Shown one piece after another: positions 1 through 8,609 of a stretch of DNA of 64,000 nucleotides (the first letter of the stretch is position 1; the number at the start of each line of letters is the position of its first letter). The notes under the pieces are model-generated. The model made no database searches and was not told the DNA's origin. It saw nothing but the letters and a program-made list of their open reading frames with translations. This stretch comes from Streptomyces sp. CHD11. Lineage in GTDB: Bacteria > Actinomycetota > Actinomycetes > Streptomycetales > Streptomycetaceae. The position numbers and the translations under genes are program-made. The stretch is taken from assembly GCF_018638295.1 (NCBI RefSeq), contig NZ_JABTTS010000006.1:164981-228980 (forward strand). Reading direction: 5' to 3'.

Positions 1-239
1 TCCAGGTCGGCGGCCGTCAGATTCCGTACCCGCACGCCCTTGTTCGGCGCGGACTCGATCAGCCGCAGCGACTCCAGCTCCCGCAGCGCCTCCCGCACGG
101 GGGTCTGGCTGACCTCCAGCTCCGTCGCGATCCGCCGCTCCACGATCCGCTCGCCCGGCTTCCAGCGTCCGCTGATGATCCCTTCCAGGATGTGCTCGCG
201 GATCTGTTCGCGCAGCGAGTGGACGACGGGCGCGGTCAT
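1..239 (-). CDS. GntR/FadR-type transcriptional regulator, N-terminal part (runs off the window)
   Basis: Only the first ~79 codons lie in the window; the rest is beyond base 1. The reverse strand reads MTAPVVHSLREQIREHIL, followed by a winged helix with the GntR signatures 'GRWKPGERIVER' and 'SQTPVREALRELES'. This is the DNA-binding domain of GntR-family repressors, most like the FadR/VanR branch; the effector-binding domain is not visible. The ATG is preceded by AGGAG at the usual distance. It is transcribed in the same direction as sucB but is separated from it by a strong terminator hairpin, so it is probably a separate unit. An AT-rich block just upstream (279-297) may be its promoter/operator. 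The ligand cannot be guessed from this fragment. Confidence 0.85.
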   Translation of the reverse strand, partial: MTAPVVHSLREQIREHILEGIISGRWKPGERIVERRIATELEVSQTPVREALRELESLRLIESAPNKGVRVRNLTAADL

Positions 240-300
240 GAGGGGCTCCTTAGCGGGGCCCGCGGGCCCCCGGGGGGCTTTGACGAATAGACAATACGGC
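240..300 (-). promoter_or_regulatory. Candidate promoter/operator of the GntR gene
   Basis: Bases 279-297 (TTTGACGAATAGACAATAC on the plus strand) form a short AT-rich island in otherwise very GC-rich DNA, 40-60 bp upstream of the GntR start. GntR-family proteins often bind such sites and autoregulate. I see no perfect palindrome, so this is a weak call. Confidence 0.3.
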
Positions 301-374
301 TGCGAGCCCACCCCGGAGGGGCGCACAGGGTCGCTTTCCCCCCAGGTGAGACGAGACTTACACGCCCCTACGCC

Positions 375-421
375 GGTGCCCCCGCCCGGGAAGCCACCAG
401 GGGCTTCCGGACGGGGGCACC
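375..421 (-). terminator. Terminator downstream of sucB
   Basis: GC-rich inverted repeat: arms 375-395 and 402-421 pair almost perfectly (one bulge) around a 6-nt loop. It lies about 40 bp beyond the sucB stop codon and fits the U-tract-poor terminators typical of streptomycetes. Confidence 0.7.
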
Positions 422-458
422 GTACGGCCGGGTCAGCGGCCGGAGATCACCGGTCGGG

Positions 459-2246
459 TCACAGGCCGAGCTCGACCTCGAACTCGCCGGCCTCCAGGAT
501 CGCCTTGACCGCCGTCAGGTAACGGGCCGCGTCGGCGCCGTCCACCAGGCGGTGGTCGTAGGAGAGGGTCAGGTAGGTCATGTCGCGGACGCCGATGACC
601 GTGCCCTCCTCCGTCTCGATGACGGCCGGACGCTTGACCGTGGCACCGATGCCGAGGATCGCGACCTGGCCCGGGGGCACGATGATCGTGTCGAACAGCG
701 CGCCGCGCGAGCCGGTGTTGCTGATGGTGAAGGTCGCGCCGGACAGCTCGTCCGGAGTGATCTTGTTGCCGCGGACCTTGCCCGCCAGCTCCGCCGTGGC
801 CTTGGCGATACCGGCGATGTTGAGGCCACCGGCGTTCTTGATGACCGGGGTCATCAGGCCCTTCTCGGAGTCCACCGCGATACCGATGTTCTCGGTGTCG
901 AAGTAGGAGATGGTGCCCTCGGCCTCGTTGATCTTGGCGTTGACGACCGGGTGGGCCTTCAGCGCCTGTGCCGCCGCCTTGACGTAGAACGGCATCGGGG
1001 AGAGCTTGACGCCCTCGCGCGCCGCGAACGCGTCCTTGGCCCGGCCGCGCAGCTTCATCAGCCGGGTGACGTCGACCTCGACGACCGAGGACAGCTGGGC
1101 CTGCTCGTGCAGGGCCTTGACCATGTTGTCGCCGATGACCTTGCGGATCCGCGGCATCTTCACGGTCTGGCCGCGCAGCGGGGAGGCCTCCAGGACGGGG
1201 GCCTTCTTCGCGGCGGGCGCGGCGGCGGCCGGAGCCGGGGCAGCGGCCTTCGCGGCCTCGGCGGCGGCGATGACGTCCTGCTTGCGGATACGGCCGCCGA
1301 CGCCGGTGCCCTTGACGGTGGACAGGTCGACGCCGTTCTCGGCGGCGAGCTTGCGCACCAGCGGGGTCACGTAGGCGCCCTCGTCCGTGGCCTGCGCGGC
1401 GGCCGGGGCCGGAGCCGCGGGAGCCTGCGGGGCCGGAGCGGCGGGCGCGGGCGCCGGGGCAGCCGGAGCGGTCTGCTGCGGAGCCGGAGCGGTCTGCTGC
1501 GGCTCCGGAGCCGGAGCCGGCGCCGGAGCAGCGGGAGCCGGGGCGGGGGCAGCCGGGGCCGGCGCGGGCTGCGCGGGGGCCTCGGGAGCGGCCGGGGCGG
1601 GAGCGGCGGCCGGCGCGGCACCGGCCTCGCCGATGACGGCGAGCTTGGCGCCGACCTCGGCCGTCTCGTCCTCGCCGACCACGATCTCCAGCAGCGTGCC
1701 GGAGGTCGGCGCCGGGATCTCGGTGTCGACCTTGTCCGTCGACACCTCCAGCAGCGGCTCGTCGGCCTCGACGGTGTCGCCGACCGACTTCAGCCAGCGG
1801 GTGACGGTGCCTTCGGTGACGGACTCGCCGAGCGCGGGCAGGACCACGTCCGTGCCCTCGGCGGAACCGCCGCCGGCGGAGGCCTCGGCGCTGGGCGCCG
1901 GAGCCGGGGCGGGCTGCTCGGTGGACGGCTGGGCCTGCGGCTCCGGGGCGGGAGCCGGCGGGGCGGCCTCCTCGGCGGCCGGGGCCTGCTCCGCCGCGGG
2001 GGCGCCGGAGCCGTCGTCGATCAGGGCCAGCTCGGCGCCTACCTCGACCGTCTCGTCCTCGGCGACCTTGATGGAGGACAGCACGCCGGAGGCGGGGGCC
2101 GGGATCTCGGTGTCGACCTTGTCGGTCGACACCTCGAGCAGCGGCTCGTCGGCCTCGACGTGCTCGCCCTCGGCCTTCAGCCAGCGGGTGACAGTGCCCT
2201 CGGTGACGCTCTCGCCGAGCGCCGGCAGGGTTACGGAAACCGCCAT
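459..2246 (-). CDS. sucB: 2-oxoglutarate dehydrogenase complex dihydrolipoamide acyltransferase (E2), SucB type
   Basis: 595 aa. E2 core of a 2-oxoacid dehydrogenase complex that carries acyl groups on lipoyl-lysine and passes them to CoA. Two lipoyl domains are visible (about residues 1-80 and 133-210), each with the lipoylation motif TDKVDTE (lysines 43 and 174). Long Ala/Pro linkers join them to a peripheral-subunit-binding domain (about 293-330, VTPLVRKLAAENGVDLS) and a C-terminal catalytic acyltransferase domain ending in DHRLVDG (564-570), with the expected His and Asp. The start ATG has an AAGGAGC ribosome binding site. It lies 60 bp downstream of lpdA (E3) on the same strand, so E3 and E2 are probably cotranscribed. 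The two-lipoyl actinobacterial SucB family is known to be shared between PDH and OGDH complexes, so the exact substrate is inferred. Confidence 0.93.
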   Translation of the reverse strand: MAVSVTLPALGESVTEGTVTRWLKAEGEHVEADEPLLEVSTDKVDTEIPAPASGVLSSIKVAEDETVEVGAELALIDDGSGAPAAEQAPAAEEAAPPAPAPEPQAQPSTEQPAPAPAPSAEASAGGGSAEGTDVVLPALGESVTEGTVTRWLKSVGDTVEADEPLLEVSTDKVDTEIPAPTSGTLLEIVVGEDETAEVGAKLAVIGEAGAAPAAAPAPAAPEAPAQPAPAPAAPAPAPAAPAPAPAPEPQQTAPAPQQTAPAAPAPAPAAPAPQAPAAPAPAAAQATDEGAYVTPLVRKLAAENGVDLSTVKGTGVGGRIRKQDVIAAAEAAKAAAPAPAAAAPAAKKAPVLEASPLRGQTVKMPRIRKVIGDNMVKALHEQAQLSSVVEVDVTRLMKLRGRAKDAFAAREGVKLSPMPFYVKAAAQALKAHPVVNAKINEAEGTISYFDTENIGIAVDSEKGLMTPVIKNAGGLNIAGIAKATAELAGKVRGNKITPDELSGATFTISNTGSRGALFDTIIVPPGQVAILGIGATVKRPAVIETEEGTVIGVRDMTYLTLSYDHRLVDGADAARYLTAVKAILEAGEFEVELGL

Positions 2247-2306
2247 GGTTTCGGTTGCTCCTTAGAAGTGCGGAAGTCTGGTCGTCGCGCCCGGTGACCG
2301 AGGGCG

Positions 2307-3695
2307 TCAGTCGTGGGAGTGGAGCGGCTTTCCGGCCAGGGCCAGGTGGGCCTCGCCCATCGCCTCGTTCTGCGTCGGGTGCGCGTGGATGAGCTGCGCG
2401 ACCTCGGCGGGCAGCGCCTCCCAGTTGTAGATCAGCTGGGCTTCACCGACCTGCTCGCCCATGCGGTCGCCGACCATGTGGACGCCGACCACCGCACCGT
2501 CCTTGACCTGGACGAGCTTGATCTCGCCCGCGGTCTTGAGGATCTTGCTCTTTCCGTTGCCCGCCAGGTTGTACTTCAGAGCGACGACCTTGTCCGCGCC
2601 GTAGATCTCCTTGGCCTTGGCCTCGGTGATGCCGACGGAGGCGACCTCCGGGTGGCAGTACGTCACGCGAGGGACACCGTCGTAGTCGACCGGCACGGTC
2701 TTCAGACCGGCCAGGCGCTCGGCCACCAGGATGCCCTCGGCGAAGCCGACGTGCGCGAGCTGGAGGGTCGGGACGAGGTCACCGACGGCGGAGACCGTCG
2801 GAACGTTGGTGCGCATGTATTCGTCGACCAGGACGTAGCCGCGGTCCATGGCGACCCCGGCCTCCTCGTACCCCAGGCCCTGCGAGACCGGGCCGCGGCC
2901 GATGGCGACGAGGAGCACCTCGGCCTCGAACTCCTTGCCGTCGGCGAGGGTGACCTTCACACCGTCCTGGGTGTACTCGGCCTTCTGGAAGAAGGTGCCC
3001 AGGTTGAACTTGATGCCCCGCTTGCGGAACGCGCGCTCCAGCAGCTTCGAGCTGTTCTCGTCCTCGACCGGGACGAGGTGCTTGAGACCCTCGACGATCG
3101 TGACGTCGGTGCCGAAGGACTTCCACGCGGAGGCGAACTCGACGCCGATGACGCCGCCGCCCAGGACGATCGCGGACTTCGGCACGCGGTCCAGGACCAG
3201 GGCGTGGTCGGAGGAGATGATGCGGTTGCCGTCGATCTCCAGGCCCGGCAGCGACTTCGGCACGGAGCCGGTCGCCAGCAGGACGTGGCGGCCCTCCACG
3301 CGCCGGCCGTTCACGTCGACGGAGGTGGGGGAGGACAGCCGGCCCTCACCCTCGATGTAGGTCACCTTGCGGGAGGCGACCAGGCCCTGCAGGCCCTTGT
3401 ACAGGCCGGCGATCACGTCGTCCTTGTACTTGTGCACCCCCGCCATGTCGACGCCCTCGAAGGACGTCTTGATGCCGAACTGCTCGCTCTCGCGGGCCTG
3501 GTCGGCGATCTCGCCCGCGTGCAGCAGGGCTTTGGTGGGGATACAGCCGTTGTGCAGGCAGGTGCCGCCGAGCTTGTTCTTCTCGATCAGGGCGACGTCC
3601 AGGCCCAGCTGTGCCCCGCGCAGCGCCGCGGCGTAACCGCCGCTGCCACCGCCGAGGATCACTAGGTCGAAAACGGTGCTGGCGTCGTTCGCCAC
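2307..3695 (-). CDS. lpdA: Dihydrolipoamide dehydrogenase (E3)
   Basis: FAD-dependent E3 that reoxidises dihydrolipoamide with NAD+. Numbering from the GTG at 3695 (462 aa, the usual length): FAD-binding GGGSGG at 15-20, redox disulfide GGTCLHNGCIPTK with C46 and C51, NAD-binding GGGVIGVEFA in the middle, and the dimer-interface HPTQNE motif (H439, E444) near the C-terminus. The frame stays open to 3767, and ATG 3713 is another possible start. GTG 3695 was chosen because it gives the family length, although GGAGG lies very close to it. Downstream sucB is in the same direction, so E3 supplies the neighbouring E2. A 355-bp gap upstream holds its promoter and the pepA terminator. Confidence 0.92.
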   Translation of the reverse strand: MANDASTVFDLVILGGGSGGYAAALRGAQLGLDVALIEKNKLGGTCLHNGCIPTKALLHAGEIADQARESEQFGIKTSFEGVDMAGVHKYKDDVIAGLYKGLQGLVASRKVTYIEGEGRLSSPTSVDVNGRRVEGRHVLLATGSVPKSLPGLEIDGNRIISSDHALVLDRVPKSAIVLGGGVIGVEFASAWKSFGTDVTIVEGLKHLVPVEDENSSKLLERAFRKRGIKFNLGTFFQKAEYTQDGVKVTLADGKEFEAEVLLVAIGRGPVSQGLGYEEAGVAMDRGYVLVDEYMRTNVPTVSAVGDLVPTLQLAHVGFAEGILVAERLAGLKTVPVDYDGVPRVTYCHPEVASVGITEAKAKEIYGADKVVALKYNLAGNGKSKILKTAGEIKLVQVKDGAVVGVHMVGDRMGEQVGEAQLIYNWEALPAEVAQLIHAHPTQNEAMGEAHLALAGKPLHSHD

Positions 3696-4050
3696 GTCAC
3701 GTCCTCCATGCATGTGCGCCACGCCGGTCTCCAGTGACCGGTCGGCGGCTGGTGTCCGGCCGCTCATTGTTCTCGGCCCTTAAGGTGGGGCCCTGTCCTG
3801 CCGAGCCCTATCCTCGCACTTGTCACGCCTGAACGAGACGCCGGGCCGTTGTGTGACACGTCCCACGTCCGCCCGCCGGGGCGCGGGCGGCGCCCGGTGC
3901 ACGGCTCCGCCGCGCGGACGCGCTCCCTCATCTGCCGCCGCGCGTCCCCGTGCGGGACCACGCGACGGACCGGCGGACCCGCCCGCGGCCCGCGTCCGGT
4001 ACCGGGGCCCCGCACTGCCCGCGTGCGAGGCCCCGGTACCGGACGAGGAG
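3696..4050. other. Intergenic region upstream of lpdA
   Basis: 355 bp without a credible gene. The lpdA-proximal part (about 3770-3840) is less GC-rich and should hold the lpdA promoter, but I could not pick a convincing -35/-10 pair. The pepA-proximal end holds the pepA terminator hairpin. Reading frames here lack ribosome binding sites and family resemblance. Confidence 0.5.
3993..4045 (-). terminator. Terminator downstream of pepA
   Basis: Perfect 17-bp inverted repeat (3993-4009 and 4029-4045, core GTCCGGTACCGGGGCC) around a 19-nt loop. It begins 6 bp past the pepA stop codon. Confidence 0.75.
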
Positions 4051-5595
4051 TCAGACCAGGTCGCCGGAGGCGGCCCGCTCCGCCAGCCGCACCAGCGTGC
4101 GCACCGCGGAGCCCGTACCGCCCTTGGGCGTGTACCCGAACGGGCCGCTCTCGTTGAAGGCCGGGCCGGCGATGTCGATGTGGGCCCAGGTGATGCCCTC
4201 GCCGACGAACTCCCGAAGGAACAGACCGGCGACCAGGCCGCCGCCCATCCGCTCACCCATGTTGGCGATGTCGGCGGTGGCCGAGTCCATGCCCTTGCGC
4301 AGGTGCTCCGGCAGCGGCATCGGCCAGGCCGGCTCGCCGGCCTCCCCGGCCGCCTCGACCACGGCGGAGCGGAAACCGTCGTCGTTCGCCATGATCCCGA
4401 AGGTGCGGTTGCCCAGCGCCAGGACCATGGCGCCGGTCAGGGTCGCGACGTCCACGATGGCGTCCGGCTTCTCCTGGGAGGCGGCCCACAGCGCGTCGGC
4501 GAGGACGAGCCGGCCCTCGGCGTCGGTGTTGAGCACCTCCACGGTCTTGCCGCTGAACATGCGCAGCACGTCGCCCGGGCGGGTCGCCGAGCCGGACGGC
4601 ATGTTCTCGGCCAGCGCCAGCCAGCCGGTGACGTTGACCTCCAGGCCCAGACGGGCGGCGGCGACGACCGCGGCGAACACCGCGGCGGCGCCGCTCATGT
4701 CGCACTTCATCGTCTCGTTGTGGCCGGCCGGCTTCAGCGAGATGCCGCCCGAGTCGTACGTGATGCCCTTGCCGACCAGGGCGAGGTGCTTCTTCGCCCT
4801 GGACGAGGTGTACGACAGCTTCACCAGGCGCGGACCGGCCGCCGAGCCGGCGCCGACGCCGAGGATGCCGCCGTAGCCGCCCTTGGCCAGGGCCTTCTCG
4901 TCGAGCACCTGCACCTTGATGCCGTGCTCCTTGGCCGCCGTCTGGGCGACGGCCGCGAACGCCTCGGGGTCGAGGTCGTTGGGCGGGGTGTTGATCAGGT
5001 CACGAGCGCGGTTGAGCTCCTCGGCGACGGCCGTGGCACGCTCGACGGCGGCCTTGAACGCCTTGTCGCGGGGCTTGCCGCCGAGCAGTACGGCCTCGGC
5101 GAGCGGCGCCTTGCCGCTCTTCGCGTCCTTGCCGCCGTTCTTGGCGGTGTCCTTGTAGGCGTCGAAGGAGTACGCGCCCAGCAGCACGCCCTCGGCGGCC
5201 GCGCCGGCGTCGTCGGCGTCCGTCAGGGGCAGGGCGAACGCGGCCTTCTTGGAACCGGCGAGGGCGCGGGCGGCCACACCGGCCGCCTTGCGCAGCGCCT
5301 CGGTGCCGTAGCCGGATCCCTTCTCCGGCTGGGCGCCGAGGCCCACCGCCACCACGAGCGGTGCCTTGAAACCGGCCGGCGCGGGGAGCTTCGTCACCTC
5401 GCCCTCGGCGCCGGACGCGCCGAGGGTCTCCAGGACGCCGGCGAGCCTGCCGTCGTACGCCTGGTCCACGGACTCGGCGCCCGGTGCGACGACGGGACCC
5501 TGGGACTTCGCGGCAGAGCCCTTGGCGACACCGATGACGATCGCGTCGGCCCGCAGGCCGGGGACCGCGGCGGTGCTGAGAGTGAGAGCAGTCAC
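4051..5595 (-). CDS. pepA: Leucyl aminopeptidase (M17 family)
   Basis: 514 aa, normal for cytosolic M17 aminopeptidases, which release N-terminal residues from peptides using two metal ions. The C-terminal catalytic domain carries the metal and catalytic residues: GKGITYDSGG (K276, D281), a second lysine in SLKP (K288) and the family signature NTDAEGRL (356-363). The N-terminal ~170 residues are the usual variable domain. The start is GTG at 5595; the ribosome binding site is poor. Same strand as lpdA/sucB but separated by its own terminator. In streptomycetes pepA commonly sits beside this E3/E2 pair. Confidence 0.93.
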   Translation of the reverse strand: MTALTLSTAAVPGLRADAIVIGVAKGSAAKSQGPVVAPGAESVDQAYDGRLAGVLETLGASGAEGEVTKLPAPAGFKAPLVVAVGLGAQPEKGSGYGTEALRKAAGVAARALAGSKKAAFALPLTDADDAGAAAEGVLLGAYSFDAYKDTAKNGGKDAKSGKAPLAEAVLLGGKPRDKAFKAAVERATAVAEELNRARDLINTPPNDLDPEAFAAVAQTAAKEHGIKVQVLDEKALAKGGYGGILGVGAGSAAGPRLVKLSYTSSRAKKHLALVGKGITYDSGGISLKPAGHNETMKCDMSGAAAVFAAVVAAARLGLEVNVTGWLALAENMPSGSATRPGDVLRMFSGKTVEVLNTDAEGRLVLADALWAASQEKPDAIVDVATLTGAMVLALGNRTFGIMANDDGFRSAVVEAAGEAGEPAWPMPLPEHLRKGMDSATADIANMGERMGGGLVAGLFLREFVGEGITWAHIDIAGPAFNESGPFGYTPKGGTGSAVRTLVRLAERAASGDLV

Positions 5596-5937
5596 GGTGG
5601 TGAAATCTCGCTTCCGATGTGAAGTTGCGGTGGCCGAAAGGTGTGGGTCGACCGGGCCCGGCAGCCGACCCTAGTTGCGCTGTGCGGGTGCGGTCCCGTC
5701 GGGGCCTTTCCCGGTGCGGCGGACACTCGGGACGAGCCTACGCGCGTATGCGCGTTCACTCGTTCACGCGGGTGTTCACCTTTCGGTGACGTCGCGGCCG
5801 TCTCCGGGCCCCGCCACCGGAACCACCGGACGGTGACGATCATCCCTGGTAGTGCACGGTGGTCCCGCGTCGTGCCGCATGGTCCCGCGCCGTCCCGTGC
5901 GCCCGCCCCGCCGCCCGCCCGCCCCAGGAGACCGCCG
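5596..5937. other. Intergenic region upstream of pepA
   Basis: 342 bp without a convincing gene. It should hold the pepA promoter. Around 5750-5785 the hexamer GTTCAC occurs three times in about 30 bp (GTTCACTCGTTCACG, then GTTCACC), a possible operator array, but I cannot assign a regulator. Confidence 0.4.
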
Positions 5938-6177
5938 GTGAGACGCCCGTTCCCGCTCGTCCCGCTGCTCGTCCTGCTGTCGGCGGCCTGCGCCACCGCG
6001 CCCGGACCCGGCCAGGAGCCCTCGTCCGGGGACCGCTGGCGGCCCCGGCCGGGGACGCGCGGGGTGACCCGCAGCCCGGTCACGCCCTTGCCGACGGTGC
6101 GTCCGGCCAGGACGAGACACCCCCACCGGTGGAGGAACGTCGCGACGACCAGCAGCCCGAAGGCGTGTTCGGCGTAG
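5938..6177 (+). pseudogene. Remnant of a secreted lipoprotein gene (5' end only)
   Basis: A GTG with a good AGGAG site starts a typical lipoprotein signal, VRRPFPLVPLLVLLSAAC, whose lipobox cysteine is residue 18. About 17 residues later (around 6040) the frame stops looking like a lipoprotein and becomes the antisense of the RDD remnant on the other strand, ending at 6177. So a real lipoprotein start is joined to foreign sequence. I infer that a deletion removed the 3' ends of two convergent genes. The 79-residue product might still be exported, but it is probably non-functional. Family unknown. Confidence 0.5.
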
Positions 6178-6266
6178 AGCGGGGTGAGCGCCGTGAGCGC
6201 CGCGGCCGGCGTCACCACCAGAGCGCAGCCGATGACCCAGGCCATGGCCGAACGCGGTCCCGGCAT
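6057..6266 (-). pseudogene. Remnant of an RDD-family membrane protein gene
   Basis: On the minus strand an ATG at 6266 starts MPGPRSAMAWVIGCALVV, resembling the first membrane helix of RDD proteins. The frame then jumps to text like their second helix and loop (FGLLVVATFLHRWGCLVLAG, then RTVGKGVTGLRV). The conserved first Asp is Gly here, the segment between the helices is much shortened, and everything after residue ~70 is lost; the frame continues as antisense of the neighbouring lipoprotein remnant to 5592. RDD proteins are small membrane proteins, some linked to ion transport. The pattern suggests an internal deletion plus 3' truncation. Confidence 0.5.
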
Positions 6267-6490
6267 CAACGTCCCCCGTTGCCGCAGCGGTTCGGCCGAC
6301 CACGGCAGCGGGCAGGACCCGCGCGGCCACCGGGAGCCCCCGCGACCACACACACGTACGAGACAAGTCGGACGTCACCCGAATGCCGAGTGGGAAAGCG
6401 CGCCACGGTGCCCGGCTTCGGACCCAGCCGGTCGTCGCCCCGCCATGCTGATCCGGGGACTCTCCCCGAGCCCGTAGGAGGACGTGGACA

Positions 6491-8218
6491 GTGGTGGACA
6501 AGAGCACGGTGGACTCACTCGATCAGGAGTCCTACGAGGACGAGCTGCCGGTACGGCGCAAGAGTCCCGGCAACGTCGTGATCAAGTGGCTGACGACCAC
6601 CGACCACAAGACGATCGGCACGCTCTATCTCTGTACCTCGTTCGCGTTCTTCGTGTTCGGCGGGATCCTGGCGCTGGTGATGCGTGCCGAGCTGGCCCGG
6701 CCGGGTCTGCAGATCGTGTCGAACGAGCAGTTCAACCAGGCGTTCACGATGCACGGCACGATCATGCTGCTGATGTTCGCCACGCCGCTGTTCATCGGCT
6801 TCGCGAACTGGATCATGCCGCTGCAGATCGGCGCGCCCGACGTGGCGTTCCCGCGGCTGAACATGTTCTCCTACTGGTTGTTCCTGTTCGGCTCGCTGAT
6901 CGCGGTCGGTGGCTTCCTCACCCCGGACGGGGCGGCGAGCTTCGGCTGGTTCGCCTACACCCCGCTGTCGGACGCGACCCGCACGCCGGGCCTCGGCGGT
7001 GACCTGTGGGTGATGGGTCTGGCCTTCTCCGGCTTCGGCACGATCCTCGGCTCGGTCAACTTCATCACCACGATCATCTGCATGCGCGCGCCCGGCATGA
7101 CGATGTTCCGCATGCCGATCTTCACCTGGAACGTGCTGCTGACCGGTGTGCTGGTCCTGCTCGCCTTCCCGGTGCTGGCCGCCGCCCTGCTCGCGCTGGC
7201 CGCGGACCGCAAGTTCGGGGCACACATCTACGACGCGGCCAACGGCGGGCCACTGCTGTGGCAGCACATGTTCTGGTTCTTCGGCCATCCGGAGGTGTAC
7301 ATCATCGCGCTGCCGTTCTTCGGCATCGTCTCCGAGATCATCCCGGTCTTCTCCCGCAAGCCGATCTTCGGCTACATGGGACTGATCGCCGCCACGATCG
7401 CGATCGCCGGTCTGTCGGCGACGGTGTGGGCGCACCACATGTACGCCACCGGCGGTGCGCTGCTGCCGTTCTTCTCCTTCATGACCTTCCTGATCGCGGT
7501 GCCGACCGGGGTGAAGTTCTTCAACTGGATCGGCACCATGTGGAAGGGCAGCCTCTCCTTCGAGACACCGATGCTCTGGGCCACCGGCTTCCTGGTCACC
7601 TTCCTCTTCGGCGGTCTGACCGGTGTGGTCCTGGCGTCGCCGCCGCTGGACTTCCACGTCACGGACTCGTATTTCGTGGTGGCGCACTTCCACTACGTGG
7701 TCTTCGGCACCGTCGTCTTCGCGATGTTCGCCGGCTTCCACTTCTGGTGGCCGAAGTTCACCGGCAAGCTGCTCGACGAACGCCTCGGCAAGATCACCTT
7801 CTGGACGCTGTTCCTCGGCTTCCACGGCACCTTCCTCGTCCAGCACTGGCTGGGCGCCGAGGGCATGCCCCGCCGGTACCCGGACTACCTCGCCGCGGAC
7901 GGCTTCACCGCGCTGAACACGGTCGCCTCGATCGCCTCGTTCCTGCTCGGTCTGTCGCTCCTGCCGTTCTTCTACAACATCTGGAAGACGGCCAGGTACG
8001 GCAAGCCGGTCGGCGTCGACGACCCCTGGGGCTACGGCCGTTCGCTGGAGTGGGCGACCTCGTGCCCGCCTCCGCGGCACAACTTCCTCACCCTGCCGAA
8101 GATCCGCAGTGAATCCCCGGCGTTCGACCTGCACCACCCGGACGTCGCCGCGATCGACGACCGCGAGAACCGTCCCGAGACCTCCGAGACCATCGCTCCC
8201 GGTGACAAGCAGCGCTGA
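6491..8218 (+). CDS. ctaD: Cytochrome c oxidase subunit I (second copy, outside the cox operon)
   Basis: 575 aa. Catalytic subunit of aa3 oxidase: twelve-helix membrane protein that reduces O2 and pumps protons. All metal ligands are present: heme a His in TMHGTIM (H88) and VAHFHYV (H401), heme a3 His (H399), CuB His in GHPEVY (H266, with the cross-linked Tyr270) and AHHMY (H315, H316). GTG start with AGGAGG 9 bp upstream. It is nearly identical to the operon copy at 28083-29819, including a 149-bp run of perfect identity (7269-7417 = 28867-29015); differences concentrate at both termini. No subunit II, III or IV gene lies next to it, so it must use the operon-encoded partners or replace the main subunit I under some condition. 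Only the small gene at 8247 follows. Confidence 0.95.
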   Translation: MVDKSTVDSLDQESYEDELPVRRKSPGNVVIKWLTTTDHKTIGTLYLCTSFAFFVFGGILALVMRAELARPGLQIVSNEQFNQAFTMHGTIMLLMFATPLFIGFANWIMPLQIGAPDVAFPRLNMFSYWLFLFGSLIAVGGFLTPDGAASFGWFAYTPLSDATRTPGLGGDLWVMGLAFSGFGTILGSVNFITTIICMRAPGMTMFRMPIFTWNVLLTGVLVLLAFPVLAAALLALAADRKFGAHIYDAANGGPLLWQHMFWFFGHPEVYIIALPFFGIVSEIIPVFSRKPIFGYMGLIAATIAIAGLSATVWAHHMYATGGALLPFFSFMTFLIAVPTGVKFFNWIGTMWKGSLSFETPMLWATGFLVTFLFGGLTGVVLASPPLDFHVTDSYFVVAHFHYVVFGTVVFAMFAGFHFWWPKFTGKLLDERLGKITFWTLFLGFHGTFLVQHWLGAEGMPRRYPDYLAADGFTALNTVASIASFLLGLSLLPFFYNIWKTARYGKPVGVDDPWGYGRSLEWATSCPPPRHNFLTLPKIRSESPAFDLHHPDVAAIDDRENRPETSETIAPGDKQR

Positions 8219-8246
8219 GAGCACGCCCCGGAACCGGGAGGAGCGC

Positions 8247-8588
8247 ATGAACCCCCATGAGGACAGCGCCGTCGGTCTCAACCGGCTCGAGGGCCATCTC
8301 CTGTGGGCCGCCGAGGTCGAGGAGGCCCGGCGGCGGGCCGACCTGTTCACCAGGGAACTGCCGTGGCTGACGACCGCGCAGCGCGAGGAGGTGGAGCGCG
8401 TGTACCGGGCCGACCGGATCGCCGCCTCCCGGGCCGCACTGGTACGGATCCGCGACCGGGCGGCCGAACTGCGGGCCGAGTACGAGGCCCGCTACCGGCA
8501 ACTGCGGGCGCGCTGTGTCGCCCTGGCGGTCGTGGCGCTGACGAGCGGCGTGGGCACGGCGGTCACCGTCCTCCTCAGCCGGCCGTGA
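8247..8588 (+). CDS. Small conserved protein with a C-terminal membrane anchor
   Basis: 113 aa from an ATG with a strong GGGAGGAG site 28 bp after the ctaD copy, so probably cotranscribed with it. Most of the protein is charged and helical (rich in Arg, Glu and Ala, likely coiled coil), ending in one hydrophobic segment (CVALAVVALTSGVGTAVTVL) as a tail anchor. I do not recognise a named family. The pairing with an oxidase subunit gene suggests a role near the respiratory membrane, but this is inference only. Confidence 0.75.
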   Translation: MNPHEDSAVGLNRLEGHLLWAAEVEEARRRADLFTRELPWLTTAQREEVERVYRADRIAASRAALVRIRDRAAELRAEYEARYRQLRARCVALAVVALTSGVGTAVTVLLSRP

Positions 8589-8609
8589 CCGTCCGGTTCC
8601 GGTGGGGCC

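Noticed and set aside
552..2297. 581-residue open frame opposite sucB
   Set aside because: The Gly/Arg repeats mirror the Ala/Pro linkers of sucB in the other strand; there is no start signal and no family resemblance.
6515..8350. 611-residue frame opposite the ctaD copy (and a similar one at 28023-29777)
   Set aside because: Both are antisense of the two ctaD copies and resemble each other only because ctaD is duplicated.
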